DNA from: Hyphomicrobiales bacterium
GTDB taxonomy: Bacteria > Pseudomonadota > Alphaproteobacteria > Rhizobiales > Rhizobiaceae
NCBI GenBank assembly: GCA_900473185.1
Contig: UCKU01000009.1
Coordinates: 186,001 to 250,000 of the forward strand
Direction of reading: 5' to 3'
Length of the DNA: 64,000 nt
The notes below the pieces were generated by a model. The model did no database searches. It saw nothing but the letters and a program-made list of their open reading frames with translations, and was not told the origin of the DNA. Below are positions 26,753 to 36,350 of this stretch, piece after piece; within the stretch, counting starts at the first letter, position 1; each line of letters opens with the position of its first letter. A program made the position numbers and the translations under genes.

Positions 26753-26995
26753 ATCGCGGCCTGCTGCAGCTTCCGCCAGCGAGCGGAAAGGAAATTTGCG
26801 ACCGCATTCGCATTTCAGCATGAATGTTTCCTGATGGACCGAGGAGCGCTGCACGAAGAAGCCGCGCGGCAGCTGATCCACCTTGAAGTCGGGATTCTTG
26901 CGCTTGGCATCGTCGATCTCGGAGGCTTCGGCAAAACCGCTATTGCCGCATTGGGGGCAGGTGAGTTTCTTCGAGAATCGATCGCGGATCGCCAT
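26750..26995 (-). CDS. Small zinc-ribbon-like hypothetical protein
   Basis: 81 residues. CPQC (13-16) and CECG (62-65) form two paired-cysteine knuckles expected to bind one zinc, flanked by basic segments (MAIRDRFSKKLT; GRKFPFRSLAEA). GGAAAGAGCACC precedes the ATG. It may bind nucleic acid or protein; nothing more specific can be said. Its 3' end touches repeat copy C. Confidence 0.62.
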   Translation of the reverse strand: MAIRDRFSKKLTCPQCGNSGFAEASEIDDAKRKNPDFKVDQLPRGFFVQRSSVHQETFMLKCECGRKFPFRSLAEAAAGRD

Positions 26996-27106
26996 GGTGC
27001 TCTTTCCGGTGCTGCTCTGTCTTTGCTCTTACATAGGAATGCATGGCGGCGAAAGTGGAACCAAGCATGCATCCTGCCGTTCCTTCCTCAGTGAAGGAGG
27101 CGAATC

Positions 27107-27304
27107 ATGCCGAAAAGAGATCCGATTCAAACGCCCGGCGCAGAGACGCCGCTTGGCCCGCAGCCGACCCCTGGTATTCCTGACAGCATTCAGGAAAAGC
27201 CGCCGCTGGCGCCGGCACAGGACCCGAGCGACACGAAGAACCCGGAAGGCCGGCCGCTTAACCCGGCGCTGCTGCCGATTGGCGATCCAGCGGGCGCGGC
27301 TTGA
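27107..27304 (+). CDS. Small proline-rich hypothetical protein
   Basis: 65 residues, about one quarter proline (PLGPQPTPGIPDSIQEKPPL), probably disordered, with no signal peptide or cysteine. GAAGGAGGCGAATC before the ATG is an excellent ribosome-binding site, the main reason to accept it. Function unknown. A lipoprotein gene follows after 73 bases. Confidence 0.6.
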   Translation: MPKRDPIQTPGAETPLGPQPTPGIPDSIQEKPPLAPAQDPSDTKNPEGRPLNPALLPIGDPAGAA

Positions 27305-27377
27305 TAGCACAGTCAGGTTGACGGGGCCTCACAGATGGATTTTCTTGGCCGGACGTTCATGCTCAAGGAATAGACCG

Positions 27378-27653
27378 ATGCGCCCATATGTTCTGCCGCT
27401 TCTTGCCGTTCTGGCCGCCGGGCTTGCGGCCTGCCAGACCCTGACGCCCGAGGAGCGCCGGGCACGCGACGAACAGACCTGCCTCGGCTACGGCTTTAAG
27501 CGCGGAACGGACGGCTTTGCCAACTGCCTGCAGCGTATCGATCTCGACCGCCGTGCCCAGGCCCGCTACGATAGCGACTGGGTGATGGCCGACATGGCCT
27601 ATAATCTGAACGGTCCCTACGTTTATCCGCGCTACTATCGCTACCGTCACTGA
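27378..27653 (+). CDS. Small putative lipoprotein
   Basis: 91 residues. The signal sequence MRPYVLPLLAVLAAGLAACQ carries the lipobox LAAC (Cys19). The mature part, rich in Arg, Asp and Tyr, has two cysteines (EQTCLGYGF, ANCLQRID) and a Tyr-rich tail (YVYPRYYRYRH). AAGGAA lies ten bases upstream. Its last seven bases overlap the end of the converging ppdK gene. Function unknown. Confidence 0.68.
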   Translation: MRPYVLPLLAVLAAGLAACQTLTPEERRARDEQTCLGYGFKRGTDGFANCLQRIDLDRRAQARYDSDWVMADMAYNLNGPYVYPRYYRYRH

Positions 27654-30313
27654 GCACCTGAAATCACTGCCTGCGCGGCTGCAAGCCGCGCAATCGGCAC
27701 GCGAAAGGGCGAGCAGGAGACGTAGTCGAGACCGATCGTCTCACAGAAATGGATCGAGGCGGGATCGCCGCCATGTTCACCGCAGATGCCGAGCTTCATG
27801 TCATTTCGCGTGCGCCGGCCGCGCTCGGCAGCGATGCGGATCAGTTCCCCTACGCCATCGAAGTCCAGAGATATGAAGGGATCATGCTCGATGATGCCCT
27901 TGCGCTGGTAGGTCGGAATGAAGGCCGAGGCATCGTCGCGTGAAATACCGAAGGTGGTCTGCGTCAGGTCGTTGGTGCCGAAGGAGAAGAATTCAGCGGC
28001 CTCGGCAATGACATGGGCGCGCAATGCGGCACGCGGCAGCTCAATCATCGTGCCAACCAGATAATCGATGCGCATCCTGGCTTCCGACATGACATCCAGT
28101 GCCACAGCATCGATCTTCGCCTTCACGTAATCGAGCTCGGAGCGCAGACCGACGAGCGGCACCATGATTTCAGGAACGACGGCGGCCCCCGTTTCCTGTG
28201 CCGCGGCAACGGCCGCCTCAAAGATGGCGCGGGCCTGCATCTCGACGATTTCAGGGTAAGAGATGGCAAGCCGGCAACCACGATGGCCGAGCATGGGATT
28301 GAACTCGTGGAGTGCGTCGACGCGCTGGCGCAGGGCCGAAGGCTCCATGCCCATGGCATAGGCAACCTCGGCGATCTCCTCATCACTCTTCGGCAGAAAT
28401 TCGTGCAGCGGCGGATCGAGCAGGCGGATCGTTACCGGCAGGCCGTGCATGACGGTGAAGAGGCTGGTGAAATCGCCCCGCTGCATGGGCAGTAGCTTGT
28501 CGAGCGCGCTGCGTCTCCCCTTCTCGTCTTCCGCCAGGATCATCTCGCGCATGACATGGATGCGCTCGCCCTCGAAGAACATATGCTCGGTGCGGCAAAG
28601 CCCGATGCCTTCGGCACCGAAGGAGCGGGCGGCCCGGGCATCGGCCGGCGTGTCGGCATTGGTGCGCACGGTCATGCGGCGGGCGCGGTCTGCCCAACCC
28701 ATGATGCGACCGAAATCGCCCGACAGTTCCGGTTGGATCATAGGCACTTCGCCCTTCAGCACCTGACCGGCGGAGCCGTCGATAGTGATGATATCGCCCC
28801 TCTTCAGCGTCACACCAATGCCGATCAGCCGCTCATTGCGGGCGTCGATACGCATGGTGCCGGCGCCGACGACGCAGGGGATGCCCATGCCGCGGGCAAC
28901 GACGGCTGCGTGGCTGGTCATGCCGCCGCGCGTGGTGAGAATGCCTTCTGCGGCATGCATGCCGTGAATGTCTTCGGGGCTCGTCTCGACGCGCAGCAGA
29001 ATCACCTTGCGACCTTCCGACTCTGCCTCAACGGCCTCTTCCGCCGTGAAGACGATCTCGCCGGTGGCCGCTCCCGGCGAGGCCGGCAGGCCGGAGCCGA
29101 TCACCTGGCGGGTGACGCGCGGATCGATGGTCGGATGCAGGAGCTGGTCGAGCGTCGATGGCTCGATGCGCAGGACGGCTTCATCCTCGGTAATGACACC
29201 TTCGTCGACCATGTCGACGGCGATCTTCATGGCTGCCCGTGTCGAACGCTTGCCTGAGCGCGTCTGCAGCATCCAGAGCTTGCCGCGCTCGATGGTGAAC
29301 TCGATGTCCTGCATATCACGGTAATGGGCTTCGAGCTGGTCGCAGATGCGGCCGAACTCGGCAAAGGCTTCCGGCATCAGCTTTTCCATCGAGGGCTTTT
29401 CGGAACCTGAGGCTATACGCCCCTCCTCGGTGATGCTCTGCGGCGTGCGGATACCGGCGACGACGTCTTCGCCCTGTGCATTGACGAGGAACTCGCCGTA
29501 AAGCAGCTTCTGCCCGGTCGAGGGATTGCGCGTGAAGGCGACACCCGTGGCAGACGCATTGCCGAGATTGCCGAAGACCATTGCCTGAATGTTGACCGCC
29601 GTGCCCCAGGCTTCCGGAATATTGTGAAGCTGGCGGTAGGTAACGGCGCGTGCGCTCATCCAGCTGGAAAACACCGCGCCGACAGCGCCCCAGAGTTGTA
29701 CCGCGGGGTCCTGCGGGAAAGCCTCATCCAGCTCTTCCTCGATCAGCGCCTTGTAGAGCGAAACGACGTGCTGCCATTCGGAAGCGTTGAGTTCGGTATC
29801 GAACTCGTGGCCGAGGCGCCCCTTCTCGTCCTCGAGGATTTCCTCGAAGAGGTCATTGCCGAGCCCCATGACGACATCGGCATACATCTGGATGAAGCGG
29901 CGATAGCTGTCCCAGGCGAAGCGAGCGTCGCCGGCATCATGGCCGAGCGCCTGCACTGTCTCGTCATTCAGGCCGAGGTTGAGCACCGTATCCATCATGC
30001 CCGGCATGGAAACACGGGCACCTGAGCGAACGGAGAGCAAAAGAGGCTGGTTGCCCGCACCGAAACGGCGGCCGGTGATCTCCTCGATACCGGCAATGCC
30101 TGCGAGCACCTGCTCCTTCAATGCTCGATCGATCTTGCGGCCGTTCTTGTAATAAGTGCTGCAGGCTTCGCTGACGATGGTGAGGCCGGGAGGAACCGGG
30201 AGGCCGAGGCTGCACATTTCGGCAAGATTGGCGCCCTTGCCGCCAAGGATCTCCTTGTCTCGCGCCCGGCCCTCAGCCTGCCCGTCGCCGAACGTATAGA
30301 CCCACTTGGTCAT
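27647..30313 (-). CDS. ppdK: Pyruvate, phosphate dikinase
   Basis: Interconverts pyruvate, ATP and Pi with PEP, AMP and PPi in the cytoplasm. 888 residues in the standard order: N-terminal nucleotide-binding domain (GGKGANLAEM; SVRSGARVSMPGMMDTVLNL), swivelling phosphohistidine domain (TRGGMTSHAAVVARGMG, catalytic His near 463) and C-terminal PEP/pyruvate barrel (GTNDLTQTTFGISRDD; the CGEHGGDP region). GGGGGGAAG precedes the ATG. It is monocistronic; a candidate sRNA lies upstream on the same strand. Confidence 0.96.
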   Translation of the reverse strand: MTKWVYTFGDGQAEGRARDKEILGGKGANLAEMCSLGLPVPPGLTIVSEACSTYYKNGRKIDRALKEQVLAGIAGIEEITGRRFGAGNQPLLLSVRSGARVSMPGMMDTVLNLGLNDETVQALGHDAGDARFAWDSYRRFIQMYADVVMGLGNDLFEEILEDEKGRLGHEFDTELNASEWQHVVSLYKALIEEELDEAFPQDPAVQLWGAVGAVFSSWMSARAVTYRQLHNIPEAWGTAVNIQAMVFGNLGNASATGVAFTRNPSTGQKLLYGEFLVNAQGEDVVAGIRTPQSITEEGRIASGSEKPSMEKLMPEAFAEFGRICDQLEAHYRDMQDIEFTIERGKLWMLQTRSGKRSTRAAMKIAVDMVDEGVITEDEAVLRIEPSTLDQLLHPTIDPRVTRQVIGSGLPASPGAATGEIVFTAEEAVEAESEGRKVILLRVETSPEDIHGMHAAEGILTTRGGMTSHAAVVARGMGIPCVVGAGTMRIDARNERLIGIGVTLKRGDIITIDGSAGQVLKGEVPMIQPELSGDFGRIMGWADRARRMTVRTNADTPADARAARSFGAEGIGLCRTEHMFFEGERIHVMREMILAEDEKGRRSALDKLLPMQRGDFTSLFTVMHGLPVTIRLLDPPLHEFLPKSDEEIAEVAYAMGMEPSALRQRVDALHEFNPMLGHRGCRLAISYPEIVEMQARAIFEAAVAAAQETGAAVVPEIMVPLVGLRSELDYVKAKIDAVALDVMSEARMRIDYLVGTMIELPRAALRAHVIAEAAEFFSFGTNDLTQTTFGISRDDASAFIPTYQRKGIIEHDPFISLDFDGVGELIRIAAERGRRTRNDMKLGICGEHGGDPASIHFCETIGLDYVSCSPFRVPIARLAAAQAVISGAQ

Positions 30314-30463
30314 CTTCCCCCCAACACCATTTCGGGGACCAGCTTAATCCCTTGGTGTTGAAATGAAAATCGACAAATGCGGCGAAATGTTGCGCCGCAC
30401 AATAAATCCCTGACAGGATGCGAAATCAAACGATTGAAACGGATGAGGCGCAGCGAAGGCGCA

Positions 30464-30600
30464 CAAAAAAAGCTTTGCGGGACTGCAACAACGGTCCCGC
30501 AAAGCCTTGTTTCCGTCCGGCCAGGAAAACCGGACGGGGGGTCCACTTATGCTTTGTGATCTTCGGGGCCTATCCCCAACCCGAAGACAGCATTGCAAAT
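30464..30600 (-). ncRNA. Candidate small RNA with three stem-loops and Rho-independent terminator
   Basis: Reading the minus strand there are three hairpins in a row: TCTTCGGG/CCCGAAGA (30587-30560), CCGTCCGG/CCGGACGG (30537-30513) and GCTTTGCGGGAC/GTCCCGCAAAGC (30505-30472), the last followed by TTTTTTT (30471-30465). No translated frame is present. The smc stop is 155 bases upstream and ppdK starts 150 bases downstream, so this is a separate short transcript or an elaborate smc 3' UTR. The 5' end is estimated. Confidence 0.6.
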
Positions 30601-30754
30601 TCAACGGATCACAACGACCGATTGCTACTTATCCGTACCGGCGCGGTTGCGATAAAACAACTTCTAATGCAATGCGCGCAAAAGAGCATCACCCAAATGG
30701 GGTACGCACCCGATGTCAGGGTGACCTTTTTTGGTCTTTAATTAAAATGCCGCC

Positions 30755-33700
30755 TCAAGCCGTTTCGCGGAGACGCTCTGCAGTCTGCAAATCAACCGAG
30801 ACGAGCTGAGAAACTCCCTGCTCAGCCATCGTGACGCCAAAGAGGCGATTCATGCGGGCCATGGTGATGGGGTTGTGGGTAATGATGACGAATCGGGTCT
30901 CGGTGGAGGCCGCCATCTCGTCCATCAGATTGCAGTAGCGCTCGACATTGTGGTCGTCGAGCGGGGCGTCCACCTCGTCCAGCACGCAGATCGGTGCGGG
31001 ATTGGTGAGGAAGACGGCGAAGATCAAAGCCATTGCCGTCAGCGCCTGCTCGCCGCCCGAGAGCAGCGTCATGGTCTGTGGCTTCTTGCCGGGCGGGCGG
31101 GCAAGAATTTCGAGACCAGCTTCCAGCGGATCATCGGATTCGATCAGTTGCAATTCCGCTGTGCCACCGCCGAAGAGGTGGGTGAAGAGGCGCTGGAATT
31201 GGGCGTTGACGACATCGAAGGCGGCGATCAGGCGCTCACGGCCTTCGCGGTTCAGGCTCTGGATCGCGCCGCGCAGCTTGCGGATGGCATCGATGACGTC
31301 GTCACGCTCCTTGATAAGCGCTTCCAACTTCTCGCTAAGTTCTTTCTGCTCCTCGTCGGCGCGCAGGTTGACGGCGCCCAATCGCTCACGCTCGATCCGC
31401 AGCCGCTCCACCTCGCGTTCGACCTCGCGCGGATCCGGCAGGGTCTGCAGTCCCGGCCGATCGGCAAGGCGCAGCGCCTCATGGGGCTGCACGTTCAGTG
31501 TCTCACGAATGCGCTGTTCGCTCTCCTGCCGTTTCTCCCGTGCGGAGACGAGGCGCTCCTCGGCGCGACCGCGGCGCTCGCGGCTTTCGGCAAGTTCGGA
31601 GAGCGCCGTCGCTGCCTTGTGGTCCGCCTCGCGCTGCAGCAGTTCGGCCTGCGCCAAGAGATCGGCAGCGCCGCGGCGGGCTTCCTCGGCCTTCTGCAGC
31701 TCTGTCAGCAAGGCGCGGCGCTTGTCGTCGAATTCATCAGGCGCCATTTCAAGCTCGGCAGCCTCCTCTCGGGCCTCCTCCTCGCGCTCACGCAGCGTGG
31801 CGATATGGTCCTCGGCACTCGACGCGCGCTGGCGCCATGTCTCGCGCTCCTGGCTGATGGCGAAGATGCGGCGCTGGCGGGCGTCGTTCTCACGGTTCAG
31901 GCTCTCGTGGCGGGCGCGAGCTTCAGCAAGGGCGCCGCGATCCGTTGCGACCTCGGCCTGCTGGAAGCGCAGCCGTTCGTCGAGCGCGGTCAAGTCCGGC
32001 GCACCCTCCAGTTCGATACGGGCATTTTCTTCCTGAACAGCGACATCCTCGAGCTGCGCCTGCACCTGGCTGACGGCTTCGGCGATGACATCGCGGCGGC
32101 GAATGAGATCACCGGAGGCACGCTCGGCGGCGGCAAGTGCTTCGCGCGCTTCGGCCAGATGGCGAGCGGAGAGGCGATTCATATCGCGGGCCTCAGCGAG
32201 CCTGCGCTCCTCCTCGCGAATGGTATCGGCCGCGGAGGCAAGACGCTCCTCTGCTTCGGCCAGAATATCACGCGCAAGCTCGGCCTCGCCTTCCAGCTCT
32301 GCCAGCCGGTTCTTCTGGGCAAGGCGCAAGGCGGCAGCACTCGGCGCGTCCGCGCCGGCGACGTGGCCATCCCAGCGATAGACGGCGCCTTCCTTGGTGA
32401 CCAAGCGCTGGCCGGCCTTGAGTTCCTTCACCAGACGCGGCGCGTCGGCATCAGCTACCAGACCGATCTGGCGCAGGCGGCGGATCAGCGCAGCGGGTGC
32501 GCGGACGTGGTTCAGCAGAGGCTCAGCGCCAACAGGAAGCGCCGGATCGTCAGCACCATCGCCGTTTTCCGACCAGTGGGCAGGCGCGTTCGGATCGAGC
32601 GGTGATTCGAGATCGTCTCCGAGTGCGGCACCGAGCGCCGTCTCGAAACCACGATCGACCTTCAGCTCTTCGGCAACCGGCGGAAATTCGCCTGCCGTAG
32701 CACCTGCCAGCATGCGCTGGATGGTACGGGCTTCCGTTTCCAGCGCGTTGAGCTTGCTGCGTGCCTGCTCGACGGGGGTACGGGAAAGCGCTTCCGTCTC
32801 ACGCGCCCTGGCAAGCGCCTGCTCGACGGACTGGATTGTCGTCTCGGCCTCGGCCAGGGCGACTTCGCCCGCCTCGACCATGGCCCGCTTCTCGTCCGGG
32901 TCGGGCAGCGTTGCGATCTTCTGCTCAATGCCGGCGAGTTCGCGATTAGCATCGTCCATCTGACGTTCGAGCCGCAGCTTGCGGTCAGCGAGGTCGCGGA
33001 TGGCGCGTTCCAACTGGTTGCGTCCGGCTGCGGCTTCAGCGCGCTCTGCGGTCAGGGTGGTAAAGATACGCTCACTGCCGGCGAGTTTGGTGGCGGCCTC
33101 TTCGAAAGCCTGCTGCGTCTCTTCGGCATAGCGGCCGGAATCGGCCAGAATTTCAGCAATATCGGCCTCTTCAGCGTCGAGTCTTGCCAGGATCGTGGCA
33201 TTGTCGGCGACGAGCCGCTCCTCGCGTCTGATGTCTTCGGCAAGTTGCGCCAGCCGGCGGGTGAGCTCATCGCGGCGGCGCAGGATGCGGTTGGCATCCT
33301 CTTCGAGCTGGCTGCGGGCGATCTGCAGGCGCTGGAGGGCGGCAGCCGCCCTCGCCTCGCCTTCGCGCAGTTCGGGCAGCTTCAGGGCGGCAATGCCCTG
33401 GTTCTTTGCCGCATCCATCTGGATCTGCGCCTTTTCGGCGACGGCGACGGTTGCCTGATTGAGCGCGCTGTCGGCCTCAGCTTCGGCCTCTTTCGCCTGC
33501 ACCCACCGGATATGCAAGAGCATCGCCTCGCGGGCGCGGATATCGGCAGAGAGCGTCTTGAAGCGGTTTGCCTGGCGGGCCTGGCGCTTCAAGCTCTCGA
33601 TCTGGCTTTCGAGCTGCGAGGTGACGTCATCCAGCCGCTCCAGATTGCTTTCGGCAGCGCGCAGGCGAAGCTCGGCCTCGTGGCGGCGGGAGTGCAGGCC

Positions 33701-34213
33701 GGAAATGCCGGCGGCTTCTTCCAGCAACTGGCGGCGGGCCTGCGGTTTTGCGGCGATCAGCTCGCCGATGCGCCCCTGCCCGACCATGGAAGGAGAGCGG
33801 GCGCCGGTGGAGGCATCGGCAAAGAGAAGCTGCACGTCCTTGGCGCGGCTTTCCTTGCCGTTGATGCGGTAGATCGACCCCTGCTCGCGCTCGATGCGGC
33901 GGGTGACCTGGATTTCATCGCTGTCGTTGAAGGCGGCAGGTGCGGTACGCTCACCATTGTCGAGATAGAGCGCGACTTCGGCAGTGTTGCGGGCTGGGCG
34001 GTTTCCCGAGCCGGAGAAGATCACGTCGTCCATGCCGGACGCGCGCATATTCTTATAAGAATTCTCGCCCATGACCCAGCGCAGGGCTTCCACGAGATTG
34101 GACTTGCCGCAACCGTTCGGCCCGACCACGCCCGTCAGCCCGCGCTCGATGATGAATTCGGTCGGTTCGACGAAAGATTTGAAGCCGACAAGGCGCAGCT
34201 TGTTGAACTTCAT
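30755..34213 (-). CDS. smc: Chromosome segregation protein SMC
   Basis: ATPase that compacts and aligns sister chromosomes with ScpA/ScpB. 1152 residues: an N-terminal head with Walker A GPNGCGKS (31-38), two long coiled coils around a hinge near 500-650, and a C-terminal head with signature LLSGGEQAL and Walker [12 protein letters not shown]. Full length for the family. The ATG follows the DsbA gene by 78 bases, with a terminator between them. scpA and scpB are not in the window. Confidence 0.96.
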   Translation of the reverse strand: MKFNKLRLVGFKSFVEPTEFIIERGLTGVVGPNGCGKSNLVEALRWVMGENSYKNMRASGMDDVIFSGSGNRPARNTAEVALYLDNGERTAPAAFNDSDEIQVTRRIEREQGSIYRINGKESRAKDVQLLFADASTGARSPSMVGQGRIGELIAAKPQARRQLLEEAAGISGLHSRRHEAELRLRAAESNLERLDDVTSQLESQIESLKRQARQANRFKTLSADIRAREAMLLHIRWVQAKEAEAEADSALNQATVAVAEKAQIQMDAAKNQGIAALKLPELREGEARAAAALQRLQIARSQLEEDANRILRRRDELTRRLAQLAEDIRREERLVADNATILARLDAEEADIAEILADSGRYAEETQQAFEEAATKLAGSERIFTTLTAERAEAAAGRNQLERAIRDLADRKLRLERQMDDANRELAGIEQKIATLPDPDEKRAMVEAGEVALAEAETTIQSVEQALARARETEALSRTPVEQARSKLNALETEARTIQRMLAGATAGEFPPVAEELKVDRGFETALGAALGDDLESPLDPNAPAHWSENGDGADDPALPVGAEPLLNHVRAPAALIRRLRQIGLVADADAPRLVKELKAGQRLVTKEGAVYRWDGHVAGADAPSAAALRLAQKNRLAELEGEAELARDILAEAEERLASAADTIREEERRLAEARDMNRLSARHLAEAREALAAAERASGDLIRRRDVIAEAVSQVQAQLEDVAVQEENARIELEGAPDLTALDERLRFQQAEVATDRGALAEARARHESLNRENDARQRRIFAISQERETWRQRASSAEDHIATLREREEEAREEAAELEMAPDEFDDKRRALLTELQKAEEARRGAADLLAQAELLQREADHKAATALSELAESRERRGRAEERLVSAREKRQESEQRIRETLNVQPHEALRLADRPGLQTLPDPREVEREVERLRIERERLGAVNLRADEEQKELSEKLEALIKERDDVIDAIRKLRGAIQSLNREGRERLIAAFDVVNAQFQRLFTHLFGGGTAELQLIESDDPLEAGLEILARPPGKKPQTMTLLSGGEQALTAMALIFAVFLTNPAPICVLDEVDAPLDDHNVERYCNLMDEMAASTETRFVIITHNPITMARMNRLFGVTMAEQGVSQLVSVDLQTAERLRETA

Positions 34214-34238
34214 GCCGCAGCCTCACGCTGCACAAAAC

Positions 34239-34271
34239 AAAAAACGGGCGCACGGCTTTCGCCGTCGCCCG
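34239..34271 (-). terminator. Rho-independent terminator between the DsbA-like gene and smc
   Basis: On the minus strand GGGCGACGGC pairs with GCCGTGCGCCC (one bulge) around GAAA, followed by a T-run. It separates the dsbA-like transcript from smc. Confidence 0.8.
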
Positions 34272-34291
34272 CCTTCGCAAAACGGTACGGA

Positions 34292-34990
34292 TCAGAGGAG
34301 GCTGTCGATGAGGGCCGACATGGTGTCAACCGGCATGTCTCCAGAGTAGCGCTTGCCATTGATTAGGAACGTCGGCGTGGCATTGACGCCGAAGTCCTTG
34401 GAACCGCGTTCCCGCGTGGCATTCACTTCATCCAGCAGTTTCTGGTTCGTCAAGCACTTCGTGAAGCTATCCTCAGTAAATCCGGCAAGCTTCGACATTT
34501 GCAGCAGCGCTGCGCGGCCATCATCGGCAGCAGCCCAGACCTGCTGCTGCTTGAAGAGCATGGCGACCATCGGGAAATACTGCTCAGGCGTTGCGAGCTC
34601 TTCAGGCTTCTGCGGGTTGCAGCGGGCGAGCATGAAGGCGGCGGCAGCGCGCGGATCGAAGGGGAATTCGCGCAGGACGAACTCGACCTTGCCGGTGTCG
34701 ACGTATTTCTGCTTGATCGTATCGAAGGTAGTGTTGTGGAAGTGGGCGCAGTGCGGGCAGGTCATCGACATATATTCGACGATCTTGACCGGGGCATCGG
34801 TCTTGCCGAGCGCCATTTCCGGCAGCGCGCCAGGGGTCATGACCTTGGCCATGTCGACATGGCCATCCGGCTTCGGGATTTCGACGGCTGCCTGCGCCTG
34901 CGCCGTACCGTATACCGCGATGGACGCGGTTGCGGCGGCGACACCGCCCAGAAGCTGGCGTTTCGTCAGTTGCATTTCAGAGATGCGCAT
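34292..34990 (-). CDS. DsbA-family thiol-disulfide oxidoreductase (periplasmic)
   Basis: 232 residues. The N-terminus, [24 protein letters not shown], is a signal peptide with a Tat-like KRQLL start. The thioredoxin fold has the active site Cys78-Pro-His-Cys81 in [11 protein letters not shown] and the cis-Pro loop [10 protein letters not shown], followed by an inserted helical domain. It forms or reshuffles disulfides in exported proteins. ATG 34990 (GGGGAACCC upstream) is preferred to an in-frame ATG 26 codons earlier. Confidence 0.9.
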   Translation of the reverse strand: MRISEMQLTKRQLLGGVAAATASIAVYGTAQAQAAVEIPKPDGHVDMAKVMTPGALPEMALGKTDAPVKIVEYMSMTCPHCAHFHNTTFDTIKQKYVDTGKVEFVLREFPFDPRAAAAFMLARCNPQKPEELATPEQYFPMVAMLFKQQQVWAAADDGRAALLQMSKLAGFTEDSFTKCLTNQKLLDEVNATRERGSKDFGVNATPTFLINGKRYSGDMPVDTMSALIDSLL

Positions 34991-35127
34991 GGGTTCCCCA
35001 TAAACAAGTGTGGCAGCTAGTTGTGCGATATAACGGCCAGAAGCCGCGAACAAGGCACGCTTCGCCAACTTTCTTCAAAGAATTGTGACCTGCGCGAGAC
35101 GAAACCGCAGATCAATGAACAAATCAA

Positions 35128-35427
35128 TCATTCCCGGAATGCAGAAGGAGTGTTTCGCCCTGCATAAAAGAGACGGATTATCTGTATCTCACCCTTCCGC
35201 AAACGGTAGGCGATCGTAACGCTCTGTTCAAAGACCAAAATTCTGACGCCGGGCGCGAAATCATCGCGTGGCGCGCCGCGCTCAGGCATTGTTTGCAGTG
35301 AGGCGCAGAGACTTCTCAGCCTGCGGACAAATTCGATAGCCCGGACCGGGCTGTCGCGGGCGATGAACTCGTATATGGCAAGAAGATCATCCTCCGCCTT
35401 TGGCCGAAAGAAGACCCTAATCGCCAC
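35128..35427 (-). CDS. parE: ParE/RelE-family toxin
   Basis: 99 residues with the complete ParE pattern: FFRPKAEDDLLAIYEFIARD, RAIEFVRRLRSLC, GAPRDDFAPGVRILVFEQSV and the C-terminal RLFYAGRN. ParE toxins poison DNA gyrase. I place the start at GTG 35427, overlapping the antitoxin stop by 11 bases, because upstream residues do not fit the family. It is the second gene of a parD-parE operon. Confidence 0.82.
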   Translation of the reverse strand: MAIRVFFRPKAEDDLLAIYEFIARDSPVRAIEFVRRLRSLCASLQTMPERGAPRDDFAPGVRILVFEQSVTIAYRLRKGEIQIIRLFYAGRNTPSAFRE

Positions 35428-35692
35428 TGCCGCCCACACCACCGCGTTCGGCATGGAGTTGTTCTATACGATCGAAAACCGTTTCTGCGTCGATATCCGG
35501 ACGTGGATCATCGAGCGCTTCGCGAATTTTCTGCCTCATGATCTCGTTAATCGCCTCATCTTCGCGATCCAGCGCCCGCAGAGCGGCGCGCAGAACCTCG
35601 CTGGCGGAGCTGTAAGCCCCCGATTCCAGCCGGCTATCGAGACTTTTCTGCTGGCTGCCGAGTGTGACCGTGATGGGCTTGCTGGTGCGCAT
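35417..35692 (-). CDS. parD: ParD-family antitoxin
   Basis: 91 residues. ITVTLGSQQKSLDSRLESGA and YSSASEVLRAALRALDRED are the ribbon-helix-helix of ParD; the C-terminal half wraps the toxin. It neutralises the overlapping ParE and represses the operon. A 15-base palindrome lies 23 bases upstream of its ATG, the expected operator position. Confidence 0.85.
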   Translation of the reverse strand: MRTSKPITVTLGSQQKSLDSRLESGAYSSASEVLRAALRALDREDEAINEIMRQKIREALDDPRPDIDAETVFDRIEQLHAERGGVGGSGD

Positions 35693-35715
35693 GGCTGCTT
35701 GACCTCGCTTCGATC

Positions 35716-35730
35716 TATTACAGTGTAATA
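35716..35730. promoter_or_regulatory. Palindromic operator of the parDE operon
   Basis: TATTACA G TGTAATA is a perfect 15-base inverted repeat just upstream of parD, the usual place for ParD autoregulatory binding. Confidence 0.6.
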
Positions 35731-35764
35731 CACGGCGCGGATGCTGCCAACAGAATGGCGAAGG

Positions 35765-36253
35765 TTATTTCGGCTTTTTACCCAATACTGCCGTCCCCAA
35801 ACGAGCGATCGCCTGGCGCAATTTGTCGTCCTCTATGCCCTGCATCATACCTTCCAGCTTGCGGGCGGCTTCGCCCTTCAGCGGCGGGGGCGTGCGAGAG
35901 CGTTTGACCGGCTGGTAGACCGGCTTCTGGACAATGCGGAGCTGGTGAACGGCGGCGAAGCCGAAGAAGCTGTTGATGCGCTGGATGAGTTCGCCTTGCG
36001 CATGGGTCAGAAAAAGAGCGCGCGCGCCTTCGCAGGCAACGGTCAGCACGCCGGGGCGGAAGCTGCCGTCATCGCCGCCGCGGGCCCAGGCGATCTTTTC
36101 CGGCCGGGTGCAATCGGCGAAGTCCTCGCCGGCAATTTCGTCCCAGGAGCCGAGAAGCGCGCTATTGATGCCGGCACGGCGAGCGAGAACGGGATCGATG
36201 ATGCCGTTCGTCAGCTCGGAAATCTGCTTCCCATCTTTGCGTGGATAACTCAT
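35765..36253 (-). CDS. DUF721 (DciA-like) protein
   Basis: 162 residues. The N-terminal DUF721 domain has GSWDEIAGEDFADCTRPEKI and GVLTVACEGARALFLTHAQ, then a Pro-rich linker (KRSRTPPPLKG) and a C-terminal helix. DUF721 defines DciA, the replicative helicase loader or operator of bacteria lacking DnaC; whether this shorter alphaproteobacterial form loads DnaB is not shown. ATG 36253 with AAGG upstream is the start. It is divergent from mutY, with 97 bases between starts. Confidence 0.82.
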   Translation of the reverse strand: MSYPRKDGKQISELTNGIIDPVLARRAGINSALLGSWDEIAGEDFADCTRPEKIAWARGGDDGSFRPGVLTVACEGARALFLTHAQGELIQRINSFFGFAAVHQLRIVQKPVYQPVKRSRTPPPLKGEAARKLEGMMQGIEDDKLRQAIARLGTAVLGKKPK

Positions 36254-36350
36254 CGAAACCTTGGTAAGCGATAGCCATTCGAGGCCATCGGCTTGATCAC
36301 GCCGCATTGCTTCGCCAAGTATAGAGCACTTCCCCCGATCGCGGCAAATA

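Noticed and set aside
30875..32605. 576-codon plus-strand open frame
   Set aside because: Antisense to the smc coiled coil; composition follows the complement of the coiled-coil codons.
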